NCBI GenBank assembly: GCA_024640925.1
Contig: JAHEEB010000039.1
Span: 1 to 5,664 of the forward strand
Source: Bacteroidota bacterium
Lineage (GTDB): Bacteria > Bacteroidota > Bacteroidia > Bacteroidales > UBA10428
DNA length: 5,664 bases
Direction of reading: 5' to 3'
The first letter of the stretch is position 1; the number at the start of each line of letters is the position of its first letter. The notes beneath the pieces are model-generated. The model ran no database searches. It had not been told where the DNA came from and saw nothing but the letters and a program-made list of their open reading frames with translations. Positions 5,628 through 5,664 of the stretch are shown in pieces. Made by a program: the position numbers and the translations under genes.

Positions 5628-5664
5628 TGGTTGGAAAGATACGTAAATACATACAAAAGAAGTC
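5627..5664 (+). CDS. Very tentative start of a gene leaving the right edge
   Basis: An ATG at 5627 opens a frame reading MVGKIRKYIQKK to the end of the window, a basic opening of 12 codons. A weak promoter-like TCGATTTG lies 17 bp upstream. There is no Shine-Dalgarno site. Such a short open stretch carries little weight, and the product cannot be named. Confidence 0.2.
   Translation, partial: MVGKIRKYIQKK

Overview
The window looks like chromosomal DNA from an anaerobic or facultative Bacteroidota bacterium, most likely Bacteroidales/Marinilabiliales-like. Three things support this. The electron-transfer flavoprotein and acyl-CoA dehydrogenase proteins have the form found in that group. The genes lack Shine-Dalgarno sites and have A-rich leaders. 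The best promoter is of the Bacteroidota type (TTG, then TAnnTTTG). The assignment rests on recognition, not on a database search.

Layout. Positions 1-68 hold what may be the first 22 codons of a minus-strand gene that leaves the window. Positions about 106-535 hold no convincing gene. They contain a repeat-rich stretch: an imperfect inverted repeat (106-173), two copies of one repeat unit in direct orientation (130-188 and 487-535, sharing an exact 26-bp core), and between them a roughly 300-bp hairpin-rich spacer. Positions 539-1423 (minus) encode an unassigned class I SAM-dependent methyltransferase-like protein in markedly AT-rich DNA. Positions 1424-1674 are a divergent intergenic region with promoter-like elements facing both ways.

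Positions 1675-5364 form a compact three-gene operon: etfB, etfA and a 568-residue acyl-CoA dehydrogenase, with gaps of 46 and 41 bp. A Bacteroidota-type promoter (1611-1638) precedes it and a strong intrinsic terminator (5383-5411) follows it. The dehydrogenase should oxidise (or, running in reverse, reduce) an acyl-CoA at its alpha-beta bond, and the EtfAB heterodimer should exchange electrons with its FAD. The EtfB motifs resemble the NADH-using, electron-bifurcating clostridial type more than the mitochondrial type, so the operon could run as an enoyl-CoA reductase module. That direction is an inference.

After the terminator, about 250 bp contain no clear gene. They hold a 45-bp interrupted palindrome with perfect 11-bp arms, a smaller palindrome, and a very weak candidate start codon at the right edge.

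No RNA gene, CRISPR array or transposase gene was recognised. The most unusual parts are the repeat-bounded spacer next to the AT-rich methyltransferase and the pairing of a bifurcating-type Etf with a long acyl-CoA dehydrogenase. I did not see a clear new multi-gene system.
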